Source of the DNA: Alphaproteobacteria bacterium
GTDB taxonomy: Bacteria > Pseudomonadota > Alphaproteobacteria > UBA828
DNA length: 12,780 bases
Assembly: GCA_022826345.1 (NCBI GenBank)
Contig: JAJDVB010000145.1
Span: 1-12,780 of the forward strand
Direction of reading: 5' to 3'
Below, piece by piece: positions 6,412 through 12,780 of the stretch. The notes under the pieces are model-generated. The model was not told the origin of the DNA, searched no databases, and saw only the letters and a program-made list of their open reading frames with translations. Both the position numbers and the translations under genes were made by a program. How positions within the stretch are numbered: the stretch's first letter is position 1; each line of letters starts with the position of its first letter.

Positions 6412-7284
6412 ATGATCAGGGTCGTGAGCTGGAACATCTTCAAGAAGTGGCCGCCTTGGCATGTGCTGGTCGAGATGGCGCGGCGGGGGGAGGCGGATGT
6501 CGCGCTCTTGCAGGAGGCAGGAAACCCGCCCCCTGACCTGGCGCAGCCGGTTCGATGCGGGAGCGACGAGTTCTGGAGGCACGAGCAGCACGAAGGCCGC
6601 CCGATCTACGACCGCTGGCCCCTGGTGGTGCAGCTATCCGACCGGGTGGAGGTCGAATGGTTCAGGGCGGTCCCGCCGATCAGCGAGCTGGGCGAGCACG
6701 ACATCGCCATCAGCGGCATCGGCACCATCGCCGCCGCCAGGGTGAGGCCGCGCGGCCGACCGGCGGACGACGGGTTCATCGCGGTCTCCATGTATGCACG
6801 CTACATCAAGCCTCACCCGTCGACCGGCACGCCGTGGCGGGTGGGCGCGCCCGACGTGTCGGCGCACCGCATCCTCTCGGACATCTCGGCCTTCATCGGC
6901 CACGAGGACCCGTCCAGGCACAGCATTCTCGCGGCCGGCGATCTCAACATGATCTATGGCGCGACCGGCAATACCCTGGCGCTGCCCGCGCGCGAGAAGG
7001 CGTTCTGGGACCGGGTGGCGGCGCTCGGCCTGGAGTTCCTGGGCCCGCAGGCACCGGACGGATGGCAGCCGGCGGCGCCGCAGCCCGACGTGCCGCCCGA
7101 TACGAAGAACGTGCCGACGTGGGTGCGCAACGGGCGCAAGCCGGAAGAGGCCAACCGCCAGTTCGACTACGCCATCGCCTCGCGCGGCTTCCACGAACGG
7201 GTGACGGTGCGCGCCCTCAACCACGCGGACGAGTGGGGCCCGAGCGACCATTGCCGCCTGATGATCGAGGTTGATACGGGGTGA
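6412..7284 (+). CDS. Endonuclease/exonuclease/phosphatase (EEP) family protein
   Basis: This is a 290-aa protein with the EEP (DNase I/AP-endonuclease/phosphatase fold) motifs in order: SWN at residues 6-8, LLQE with the metal-binding Glu35, AAGDLN at 174-179 (catalytic Asp177, Asn179), QFDY at 250-253, and GPSDHC at 277-281 with the catalytic Asp279-His280. All key residues are present, so it is probably an active Mg2+-dependent nuclease or phosphodiesterase/phosphatase; the substrate is unknown. No signal peptide is seen, so it is probably cytoplasmic. The ATG at 6412 places SWN at the very N terminus as expected for the family; the open frame upstream runs through repeat copy B and is not coding. 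Its only co-directional neighbour, the nuclease-like gene, begins 119 bp downstream beyond a single repeat unit. Confidence 0.88.
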   Translation: MIRVVSWNIFKKWPPWHVLVEMARRGEADVALLQEAGNPPPDLAQPVRCGSDEFWRHEQHEGRPIYDRWPLVVQLSDRVEVEWFRAVPPISELGEHDIAISGIGTIAAARVRPRGRPADDGFIAVSMYARYIKPHPSTGTPWRVGAPDVSAHRILSDISAFIGHEDPSRHSILAAGDLNMIYGATGNTLALPAREKAFWDRVAALGLEFLGPQAPDGWQPAAPQPDVPPDTKNVPTWVRNGRKPEEANRQFDYAIASRGFHERVTVRALNHADEWGPSDHCRLMIEVDTG

Positions 7285-7319
7285 GGTCTCAGCCGACCGG
7301 AGCGGTGGTGGCCGCGTCG

Positions 7320-7338
7320 CGCGGAACGCGCGCGGTAC
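7320..7338. repeat. Single unit core of the intergenic repeat, copy C
   Basis: CGCGGAACGCGCGCGGTAC here is identical over 19 bases to the start of the first two 28-bp units of copy A. It lies in the 119-bp gap between the EEP gene and the nuclease-like gene. The conserved block of copies A and B is not recognisable after it. Confidence 0.7.
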
Positions 7339-7403
7339 AGAGGTCGCGCGAGCCGCAGATGTCGCGGCGAGACTCTCAAACCGTCCAAGATCGGAGCATC
7401 GCC

Positions 7404-7973
7404 GTGACAGCACCCCGGCACGAAGACATCTTGACCATGCTCAAGCGCCGCTACGACATGCCGATCATGAACAATGTGAGCCGCGGCGATTATGTCGAGT
7501 GCGTGATCGCAGCCGCGCTCGGGAGCGATTGGCGCCTGACTTGGATGGACGGTTGGGATTGGGCGGCGTGGGACTGCGAGCACGCACCCTCCCGCTGCCG
7601 GTTAGAGATCAAGCAGGCTGCGGCGCGGCAAACATGGGACAAGGGGCCAACCCCTCCACGACGCAAACCCGCCTTCGATATCGCGCCCCGCAGCGGCTAC
7701 TGGACGAGGGAAGGCGAGTGGATCGATTCGTCGGGCCGGCAAGCGGATGTCTACGTTTTCGCCTGGCACGGGCGCGACGACGACCACGCCGACCAAACCG
7801 ATCCCCAACAATGGCGCTTCTTCGTCATGGCGGAGCGCGACCTTCCTCAAGGCCAGAAGAGCATTGGACTGCAGCGGTTGGCGGCAATCGCCGCCCCTTG
7901 CGGCGTCGCCGACCTGCAGGGTGCGGTCGAATCGGCGTGCCCGGCGGAGCACGAGCTCAAGGCAAACCGATAG
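7404..7973 (+). CDS. PD-(D/E)xK restriction-endonuclease-like protein
   Basis: From the GTG at 7404 the product is 189 aa. It has the layout of a PD-(D/E)xK nuclease: a helix with a conserved Glu (RGDYVECVIAAALG, E32), then WDWAAWD with D57, then a strand RLEIKQAA with E68-x-K70 and Q71, and further FDIAPRSGYW and QQWRFFV segments. I recall this arrangement from a family of small nuclease-like proteins found in accessory regions. The GTG has GGAG nine bases upstream and starts just before the conserved part. The frame is open back to 7281, but that stretch contains repeat unit C and is not protein-like. It could be a restriction enzyme subunit or a repair-type nuclease; no methyltransferase is in the window. 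Confidence 0.72.
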   Translation: MTAPRHEDILTMLKRRYDMPIMNNVSRGDYVECVIAAALGSDWRLTWMDGWDWAAWDCEHAPSRCRLEIKQAAARQTWDKGPTPPRRKPAFDIAPRSGYWTREGEWIDSSGRQADVYVFAWHGRDDDHADQTDPQQWRFFVMAERDLPQGQKSIGLQRLAAIAAPCGVADLQGAVESACPAEHELKANR

Positions 7974-7983
7974 GGTCCTAGTG

Positions 7984-8015
7984 CTGGCCGCGAGGCAGAT
8001 GCCATTCGCGGCTAG
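7984..8015. terminator. Candidate bidirectional hairpin between convergent genes
   Basis: CTGGCCGCGA at 7984-7993 pairs with TCGCGGCTAG at 8006-8015 (ten pairs including one G-U) around a 12-base loop. It lies 11 bases after the nuclease-like stop and overlaps the stop codon of the minus-strand gene ending at 8012. No clear T-run is present. Confidence 0.4.
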
Positions 8016-10498
8016 TGCCCCAGACGCTGGCGAACACTATCCTCATTGTCCCACCATTTTGCTTCGTGATCGTAGTCGGCTGCGATTCGCTCAAGCATGT
8101 TCGCCGTGAATGGGTGTTCGAAGGCCACTTCGCGGGACCACGTTCGATACTGTTCTGCTAGCTCACGTTCCTGTGCTCCGCCCTCGCCTCGCCAGGTCGC
8201 CCCGCGGGCGTTGCGGATGCCGACGATCATGCCGGTCGCAATGCTCTGTGATCCGACGTCGTCGACGGCTTCGCGCACGGGCTCACAAGGCCAAATTCCG
8301 TCATCGCCGGGCGGGCAATGGGAAAGCAGTTGACCAATCATTTCGTCGCCGATTTCTGCGCGGCCATATTCGCGGGTGAGCGTGCGCACTTGCTCCAGCC
8401 AGTCTCTTAGTTCTTTTAGATCAATGCTGCCATCGGCCTGGATTCCGGGAATTCGGCTGGCACGGGTGAGGAGAGTATAAGCGGCACGCGCGACCGCCTC
8501 TCGGTTGTCAGAATTCGACAGCCGCCATTCGGCGGGGTCTTCTCCGCCGTCGTTGCGCTTGAAGGCGAGTGCGAGAGCTTGCATGAACAGTGTCGGCGAC
8601 TCCGAGAGCTGCGCCTCCAAATTGCGGATTCCGTGCTCGGAGCGTTCAAGCGCGCGGATAAACAGGAATTCGAGCCGAGCGAGATCGTCGCGAGATGAAT
8701 CGCCGCGTTGTTCTAGCGTATCGAGCGCCTTGGAGATGTAATAGCCATCAAGTCGATAGGTGGCCGGAGGCTCCGCATCATTGGTCGCCACTCGGGTCAA
8801 CAGGCGTATTAGCCGGGGGGAATCGAGGAGTTTCCAATCCATGTGGGCGGCGTGGAATGCGGCGCGAGGTCGATCCACTTTGAGCAGTTCGTCCACGAAC
8901 GTCGCTATCGCAGACGCATCGCTGGGGCCCCGGTGGGGATTCACTTCCTCCCAATATCGCCGTTTGAGTCTCCCGGACAGTTGTTCGACGTGCTGCCAGG
9001 TGCCGCCGTCGAAAGGCGCGCGGCACAGGAGGCGAATGCGAGCATCCTCGTCGGAGCCAAAGCGCGCGAGCAACTCCGCGAGAATGGCGTTCCGGTCTTG
9101 CAGGTCGAGCTTGGCCAGAAATCCGGTGACGCACTGTTCGCACTTGTCCCGCAGGTCTTCCGATTGCTCAGCCACAACGTCCTGGAGAAAATCCGCCGCC
9201 TGCTGAACCCCGGCGTCAATCTCGGCCATGTGCCACCCCACCACGCGGGAAGCGTTGCCAGATCGGCAGAGCTCCTTGATTCCGTCCAGCCCTGATCGCT
9301 CCCACACCTCTTGCAAGGCGTCACGTCGCTGACGGGCAATGCGCTCCTCTCTCTTCTCGTAGTCGAGCTCTTCGTCCTCAAGCTCGTCGGCCGATTCGTC
9401 CAACCACTGGCTTTGGAAAAGCCACTGATGACGCGTTATGGCGTCTTGGGATTCGAGCAGCGCATAGGCTTCTCGGGCGCACTTCCTCTCGGCGTCGTCA
9501 ATACCGCGGCGCCGACTGCGCCGAGTCAGGGCGTTGCGCCGTATCCGTTCGCGCAAGGCCGCCTTCTGAGCATCGCTGGGGTCGGTGTCATTCCAGGTGG
9601 TAATGAGCTCCCACACCCGCTTGCGGTGGTCGGGACCTAATGCTTCAAGACGCTCGACGAGGTCGCCGAGCGTGCGCTCGTCGTGCGTCGGCCAGTCAAG
9701 CGCAAGCTCTATTGCCTTACGTTGGCCCTGCCACGCTTCGCCGCGCGTAGCGACCTCACCCGCGTCATAAGCATCGGTGCGCCAACGTGGCTTACTACTG
9801 TATTCCCCGAGGGTCGAACTGGGATCGAACTGATCGATGCAAACCTGCCAGCCGACTTCGGGGAACTTCTTCGTGAGCGTTTCGAGCGCCCGGTTGCGCT
9901 GGTCGACCAAAGCGGCGGTCTGTGGCATCCAGAAACGAAAGATCGACTTAAGCGATTCCGTAGGCGTGTTCGCCCAGTTGTCATCGATCTTCCACGCGCA
10001 CAGTCTGGCGAGGATGGACGTGACGCGGACCAGCCGCTCCGGCTTCCAGGCGAGCAATTCGAGCGCCCACAGCATGCCTGAGCGTGGGCAGTCGCCGAAA
10101 ACCCCGGTGTCCGCAGGCGCGAACAGCGAGGCGATCTCCGGTTCCTCACTGCTCAGGTCTGCTTCGACGATACTGAGAAACGTATTCGGTGCCGCCTCAG
10201 CGAATTGTGGTAGGTCGTTTTTCTGAGAAAGCCACGTCGACGCGGCGTGCGGAGCGAGCAAGCTGCTGACGACTCCATTGACTGCGGCCTCAAGGTCGAT
10301 TCCAAGGTGGTCACCAACAAGAGCATTGCCGTGTACGGCCAGAAGCACGAGCGTATCGCAGAGGCCCTGGCGCAGAGCGGACGAATGATCCCGGCTCTTT
10401 CCGTAGAGGTTGGCCGCCCATCGCTGGTCCTCCGGGAGTTCCAACGCCGGGTCTTGCTCTGACAGGACGTGTTCGGCGGCAAACAGGAAGTTCTCCAA
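8012..10498 (-). CDS. Large helical protein, probably the C-terminal part of a defence-island-type protein
   Basis: From the TTG at 10498 the product is 828 aa, almost all helix, with no signal or membrane segment. Distinct stretches include LELPEDQRWAANLYGKSR (residues 20-37), FGDCPRSGMLWALELLAW (134-151), WQVCIDQFDP (217-226), an acidic ESADELEDEELDYEKREERI (368-387) and GVFG-, QYRTWSR-type segments. I associate this combination with the C-terminal half of long proteins, often over 1,000 aa, in defence islands where an N-terminal effector/NTPase part precedes it; that recollection is unverified. No Walker A motif is present here. The frame continues protein-like upstream (VVSKVDALYTTHRALTKKDL) to a stop at 10688-10690 without a good start codon, so the gene looks 5'-truncated. 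A nuclease-like gene converges on it. Confidence 0.7.
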   Translation of the reverse strand: MENFLFAAEHVLSEQDPALELPEDQRWAANLYGKSRDHSSALRQGLCDTLVLLAVHGNALVGDHLGIDLEAAVNGVVSSLLAPHAASTWLSQKNDLPQFAEAAPNTFLSIVEADLSSEEPEIASLFAPADTGVFGDCPRSGMLWALELLAWKPERLVRVTSILARLCAWKIDDNWANTPTESLKSIFRFWMPQTAALVDQRNRALETLTKKFPEVGWQVCIDQFDPSSTLGEYSSKPRWRTDAYDAGEVATRGEAWQGQRKAIELALDWPTHDERTLGDLVERLEALGPDHRKRVWELITTWNDTDPSDAQKAALRERIRRNALTRRSRRRGIDDAERKCAREAYALLESQDAITRHQWLFQSQWLDESADELEDEELDYEKREERIARQRRDALQEVWERSGLDGIKELCRSGNASRVVGWHMAEIDAGVQQAADFLQDVVAEQSEDLRDKCEQCVTGFLAKLDLQDRNAILAELLARFGSDEDARIRLLCRAPFDGGTWQHVEQLSGRLKRRYWEEVNPHRGPSDASAIATFVDELLKVDRPRAAFHAAHMDWKLLDSPRLIRLLTRVATNDAEPPATYRLDGYYISKALDTLEQRGDSSRDDLARLEFLFIRALERSEHGIRNLEAQLSESPTLFMQALALAFKRNDGGEDPAEWRLSNSDNREAVARAAYTLLTRASRIPGIQADGSIDLKELRDWLEQVRTLTREYGRAEIGDEMIGQLLSHCPPGDDGIWPCEPVREAVDDVGSQSIATGMIVGIRNARGATWRGEGGAQERELAEQYRTWSREVAFEHPFTANMLERIAADYDHEAKWWDNEDSVRQRLGH

Positions 10499-10564
10499 AT
10501 CCTTCTTCGTGAGGGCCCGGTGCGTGGTGTAAAGCGCATCAACCTTGGAGACGACTCCGCGAAG

Positions 10565-10852
10565 ATGACCAATGGATGTGCCATTGCTGTGGTGCGCAAT
10601 AATGTTGAGGCAAAGAACCTGCCAGAGGAAGTTTCGGACGAAGACATCGCACTCATCGTAAGAATTACGACAAGAGGAGGATTGGAACTAATGATGGATA
10701 GTTTAGTTCCAAGGGTCAGTACGATGGGATCCGGCGAGCGGCACCAGTTCTATGCTGAAAGTTTGAACCGGTGCATTATTACCAATATCGGGGCCACTGA
10801 AGTGATCGATACTCTCCAAAAGGCGCAGGCTGAGTCTGCGTCTATCCCGTGA
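10565..10852 (+). CDS. Small hypothetical protein, 95 aa
   Basis: No family is recognised. The translation is protein-like: acidic helical stretch LPEEVSDEDIALIVRITTRGG, then LELMMDSLVPR, and a soluble C-terminal helix. Third-position GC is only about half, far below the neighbouring genes, so the DNA looks recently acquired. ATG 10565 is the simplest start; GTG 10520 (111 aa) has GAGG five bases upstream but overlaps the region where the minus-strand gene still looks coding. The gene is divergent from the truncated large gene and converges on the 55-aa gene. The sequence break in the large gene lies close to the start of this one. Confidence 0.45.
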   Translation: MTNGCAIAVVRNNVEAKNLPEEVSDEDIALIVRITTRGGLELMMDSLVPRVSTMGSGERHQFYAESLNRCIITNIGATEVIDTLQKAQAESASIP

Positions 10853-10906
10853 TGCGCGCCATAAACCGGAGATCGCGTCCGCTCCCTCGACGTATATTTC
10901 GCAAGA

Positions 10907-11074
10907 CTAGAAAGAGCTTGGCTTGAACGGCGGCCTATTCTCTTCCTCGTCCTCCGAAGGAGCAGCCTTTCCCTCCTTCTTGCTCTTACTTTCCAAGCTG
11001 CGTAGATTGCGAGTGGCAATTATCTTTCTTGAGAAGGCTTCAAGCATATAATCTGAATCGTCAGTTTCGGCCAT
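10907..11074 (-). CDS. Small acidic protein, 55 aa
   Basis: This ORF is short but well supported: AGGAG lies eight bases before ATG 11074. The product has an acidic N terminus (MAETDDSDYMLEAF), a basic middle (RKIIATRNLRSLESKSKKEGK), then SEDEEENRPP and a Pro/Ser-rich end. It has no membrane segment or cysteine and is probably soluble and partly disordered. Its charge pattern would suit an antitoxin-like or accessory partner protein, but there is no direct evidence. It reads in the same frame as the large gene downstream, separated by stops at 10907, around 10700 and 10688. It lies in the low-GC segment. Confidence 0.5.
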   Translation of the reverse strand: MAETDDSDYMLEAFSRKIIATRNLRSLESKSKKEGKAAPSEDEEENRPPFKPSSF

Positions 11075-11164
11075 GTTTAGCTCCTAGCCTTGCACTCAGT
11101 GTGCGGTAAGTTCGCGGTAAAGTGTATGCGAAATTGACCAGCTATTGCGCTGACCGGGACGAAT

Positions 11165-11209
11165 TGACTCTCTTTGAAAGTTGATTGGTCGAATTTTCAA
11201 AATGAGTCA
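11165..11209. repeat. Long inverted repeat (15-bp arms)
   Basis: TGACTCTCTTTGAAA at 11165-11179 and TTTCAAAATGAGTCA at 11195-11209 are inverse over 13 of 15 positions with a 15-base spacer. It lies about 90 bp upstream of the 55-aa gene. It could be an operator or the trace of a mobile-element end. Confidence 0.55.
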
Positions 11210-11305
11210 CTACCGTCAAGTGGGTCCGAATTCCCCTGGTGTCGTCATCCTCAACAAGCCGCCTTAGTCCCCTGTGGCGGATACTTCGAATCTCCATTTC
11301 AGAAA

Positions 11306-11324
11306 TGTACGGTAGTGCCGTACA
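11306..11324. repeat. Perfect 7-bp inverted repeat
   Basis: TGTACGG and CCGTACA flank a 5-base loop TAGTG. The short exact palindrome lies in the low-GC part of the intergenic region and could be an operator site or small hairpin. Confidence 0.4.
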
Positions 11325-11498
11325 GGGGTCAACTGCAAGTCGGCTCTCGGGTTAGCGCGCGGGCGAGCCACATCGCGATGCGGCGTGCGCCGGGCGCGCG
11401 CGGGGGGCGGTGAGGATCGCGGTGAGGGTAGCCGGGCCGAGACGCCGACGGTTCCTCCTACGCCGAGCCGGCGATGAGCGGGCCGATCATCGCGCGGC

Positions 11499-11850
11499 TC
11501 ATCGCTCCGGCGCCTGGGGCGGGGCGGACTCCGGCGGGATAGCCGCTTCAAGCAGGGCGATCAGTGCCGGCCACTCGTCGCGCGCCGTCTTCCAGACAAT
11601 ATCGAGGTTGATGTCGAAATACGCATGGACCAGTCGATGGCGCATGCCGACGATCCGGTCCCACGGAATCTCCGGCAAGCGCCGGCGCGTGGGCTCGGCA
11701 ATCCTGGTCGCCGCTTCGCCGACGATCTCGATGTCCTTGACCAGCGCCAGGACCAGTTGGCGGTCGTTCTCCAGGTCGCCGCGCGAAGGATACCGCCTCG
11801 CGGGCGGCGTCCGGCATGTGCCGCAAACGGATCGCGTCATCCCTGCGCAT
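11499..11850 (-). pseudogene. hepT: HepT-like toxin (RNase-type, HEPN) with frameshift
   Basis: The N-terminal part reads [23 protein letters not shown] from ATG 11850. The rest (GDLENDRQLVLALVKDIEIVGEAA... onward) continues in another frame from about 11787. Joined, they follow the HepT/DUF86 layout, and the signature R-x4-H-x-Y is present as RHRLVHAY (11619-11642) with both key residues intact. About five residues usually found at the joint also seem missing, so a small deletion of 11 or 14 bases could explain the shift. The N-terminal frame alone would end at 11548 without the active site; an ATG at 11840 gives a 113-aa product with a foreign N terminus. Relatives are toxins silenced by MntA AMPylation. 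The 14-bp overlap with mntA is typical. A sequencing error cannot be excluded. Confidence 0.75.
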
Positions 11851-12142
11851 ACTGGACTTCTGCAGTAGCGAGGATGTCATGGCGAAAATAGCGGCTCAGA
11901 TCCTCCGGGGTTCGCAGGTCCACCTTTCGACCGCCGAACAGGGCCGACAACTCGATCTCCAACCCGGCCATGCCCAACAGGCCGGGGGCGAGGTCCGGCG
12001 CAAACTCGACCAGCACGTCGATGTCGCTCTCCGGCCCGAAATCCGCGCGCAACGCAGAGCCGAAAATGGCGAGCCGACGGATGCCGTGCGCCCGGCAGAA
12101 TGCGGCCAGTTCGGTCTTTGGGATCGACAGTTGCGGGTTCAT
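11837..12142 (-). CDS. mntA: MntA-like nucleotidyltransferase antitoxin
   Basis: This is a 101-aa protein of the minimal nucleotidyltransferase family. It has [18 protein letters not shown] with the G28-S29-x10-D40-x-D42 signature and a third acidic residue in KVDL (D75), so the catalytic triad is complete. In HepT/MntA systems this protein transfers AMP to the Tyr of the R-x4-H-x-Y motif of HepT and so neutralises it; here that tyrosine is also conserved. The gene precedes hepT on the minus strand and overlaps it by 14 bp, the usual order. The ATG at 12142 follows a purine-rich GGAAAGGG about 11 bases upstream. With the toxin gene shifted, the antitoxin may be a left-over. Confidence 0.85.
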   Translation of the reverse strand: MNPQLSIPKTELAAFCRAHGIRRLAIFGSALRADFGPESDIDVLVEFAPDLAPGLLGMAGLEIELSALFGGRKVDLRTPEDLSRYFRHDILATAEVQYAQG

Positions 12143-12489
12143 GTCTGAAACACCCTTTCCGTGTCGATGACGAGTCTGGCGGCCATCAATTCCCGAACAT
12201 GTTTCATCTATCCGCCCGCATTATCCCGGTCCGTACACGCGACGTCGTCGCAATTCGAGGACGTTTTCGCATCGACCCCGGCGAGAGAGCACATCCCGCG
12301 GCCGGCCGTCCAGCGCCATCATGATTTTGTAGAGCTTCTATGGGATTCTTCGGCGCGCTGACCCTAGTGTCCTGTTTCAGAAGTTCGCATGGTTTTGGGT
12401 TGCCGTGCAGTCTCCCCGACTCTCCAATTCTTCTCGTCATGCCCGGACTTGATCCACTGCTGTCCGGTTTAGAGGGGTGGACAAGGTGC
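12143..12489. other. 347-bp intergenic region upstream of mntA and the transposase
   Basis: I see no gene. The region must contain the promoter of mntA (minus strand). Near 12435-12455 it contains half of a common palindromic repeat. Around 12461-12483, TGTCC and GGACA flank a 13-base interval and lie just before the transposase, so the left end of the insertion sequence is probably here; no exact terminal repeat can be confirmed because the right end is outside the window. Confidence 0.4.
12435..12455. repeat. Half of a dispersed palindromic (REP-like) repeat
   Basis: GTCATGCCCGGACTTGATCC matches one arm of a palindromic repeat commonly seen in Pseudomonadota genomes, in which GGGCATC would normally follow. 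Here the sequence changes to ACTGCTGTCC after the first arm, which suggests interruption or truncation, plausibly by the adjacent insertion sequence. Confidence 0.4.
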
Positions 12490-12780
12490 ATGACATTGAT
12501 TCTATTCGTCTCCGGACGTTTTGCGGCGTTCTGGACACGAACGGAGGTCAATTTTCATCAGTTGACGAAGTACATTCCGTGGGCTGCGTTCGACGATGCC
12601 GTGTCGCGGCACGGTTCGGACCGGCGGGTTCGTCGGCTTCGCACGCGCGATCAGTTTCTGGCGCTGCTTTACGGCCAGCTCGCGGGCGCGGCATCGCTGC
12701 GCGAGATCGAGGACGGCCTGTCGAGCCAGCAGGCCAGGCTCTATCACGCGGGGCTCAGGGGCGTCTCGCGCTCGACGCTC
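12490..12780 (+). mobile_element. IS4-family transposase, N-terminal part (DUF4372-type), runs off window
   Basis: From ATG 12490 the frame is open for 97 codons to the window edge. Residues from about 24 read NFHQLTKYIPWAAFDDAV, then DRRVRRLRTRDQFLALLYGQL, then SLREIEDGL and QARLYHAG. This is the N-terminal DUF4372-type domain that precedes the DDE catalytic domain in many IS4-family transposases. The catalytic domain lies beyond the window, so activity cannot be judged. An in-frame ATG at 12439 exists but lies in repeat sequence. The gene has full-length-like N-terminal conservation, so the element may be intact. Confidence 0.85.

Larger units (their letters stand above)
11075..11498. other. 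424-bp intergenic region with inverted repeats and a GC shift
   Basis: No convincing gene is present. The left part (to about 11340) is low in GC, carries two inverted repeats (11165-11209 and 11306-11324) and must include the promoter of the 55-aa gene. From about 11345 the sequence becomes very GC-rich (runs of GCGCGCGGGGGG), like the rest of the chromosome. This base-composition step marks a likely edge of acquired DNA. A minus-strand stretch near 11350-11400 reads RIAMWLARALT, which is too short to assign. Confidence 0.4.

Noticed and set aside
7281..7403. N-terminal extension of the nuclease-like protein
   Set aside because: The stretch contains repeat unit C and reads like GC-rich noise; conservation starts after the GTG at 7404, which has its own ribosome binding site.
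10153..10656. 167-codon minus-strand frame offset from the large gene
   Set aside because: It overlaps the large gene in another frame and is Ser/Arg/Thr-rich without structure; it does not continue the truncated protein.
10690..10906. Continuation of the large gene upstream of its in-frame stops
   Set aside because: The frame is the same as both the large gene and the 55-aa gene, but two closely spaced stops interrupt it and the plus-strand 95-aa frame is more protein-like there, so a split gene is not supported.
11346..11400. Minus-strand fragment reading RIAMWLARALT, similar to a DnaA-type helix
   Set aside because: Only about 17 residues before a stop, in a very GC-rich stretch; too short to separate from chance.
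11174..11413. 79-codon plus-strand frame across the inverted repeats
   Set aside because: It has no ATG or ribosome binding site at a sensible place and its C-terminal half is GC-rich noise.
12204..12551. 115-codon minus-strand frame before the transposase
   Set aside because: It runs through the palindromic repeat (SGSSPGMT translation is typical of that repeat) and has no coding features.

Overview
The window is a high-GC chromosomal segment, most likely from a Pseudomonadota-type bacterium. This rests on dense GC-rich coding on both strands, a Tat-exported protein, a HepT/MntA-type toxin-antitoxin locus and an IS4-type transposase; no rRNA, tRNA or universal marker gene is present, so the lineage cannot be fixed. 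About 10.5-11.35 kb is clearly lower in GC and looks foreign.

Region 1 (1-2.95 kb) looks like ordinary chromosome. The tail of an unidentified gene overlaps a membrane fatty-acid-desaturase-type gene by ATGA. That gene converges on a Tat-signal, helical protein of unknown function. A perfect 10-bp inverted repeat lies just upstream of the Tat gene, followed by several copies of a GATTGCGGAACC motif.

Region 2 (2.95-6.3 kb) is a minus-strand, phage-derived group in transcription order: a short tape-measure-like protein with a C-terminal tandem repeat, a 114-aa protein of unknown function, a 239-aa protein with an internal duplication, and a 163-aa protein with a zinc ribbon. A strong hairpin follows the last gene. 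No other phage structural, lysis or integrase gene is visible, so this is a remnant or an isolated cassette.

Region 3 (4.67-8.0 kb, overlapping region 2) shows a repeat family of about 240 bp: 27-28-bp tandem units followed by a conserved block. One copy lies on each side of the tape-measure gene. A single unit core lies between an endonuclease/exonuclease/phosphatase (EEP) gene and a PD-(D/E)xK nuclease-like gene. Tape-measure, EEP and nuclease genes are therefore separated from one another by members of one repeat family.

Region 4 (8.0-12.14 kb) is accessory and defence-like. It holds a large helical protein that looks 5'-truncated, resembling the C-terminal part of bigger proteins I associate with defence islands. 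Next come two small low-GC genes, inverted repeats, and a HepT/MntA pair whose toxin gene carries a frameshift.

Region 5 (12.14-12.78 kb) is largely non-coding, with half of a common palindromic repeat, and then the 5' part of an IS4-family (DUF4372-type) transposase that runs off the window. Overall the window is a small chromosomal block next to a decayed accessory island.
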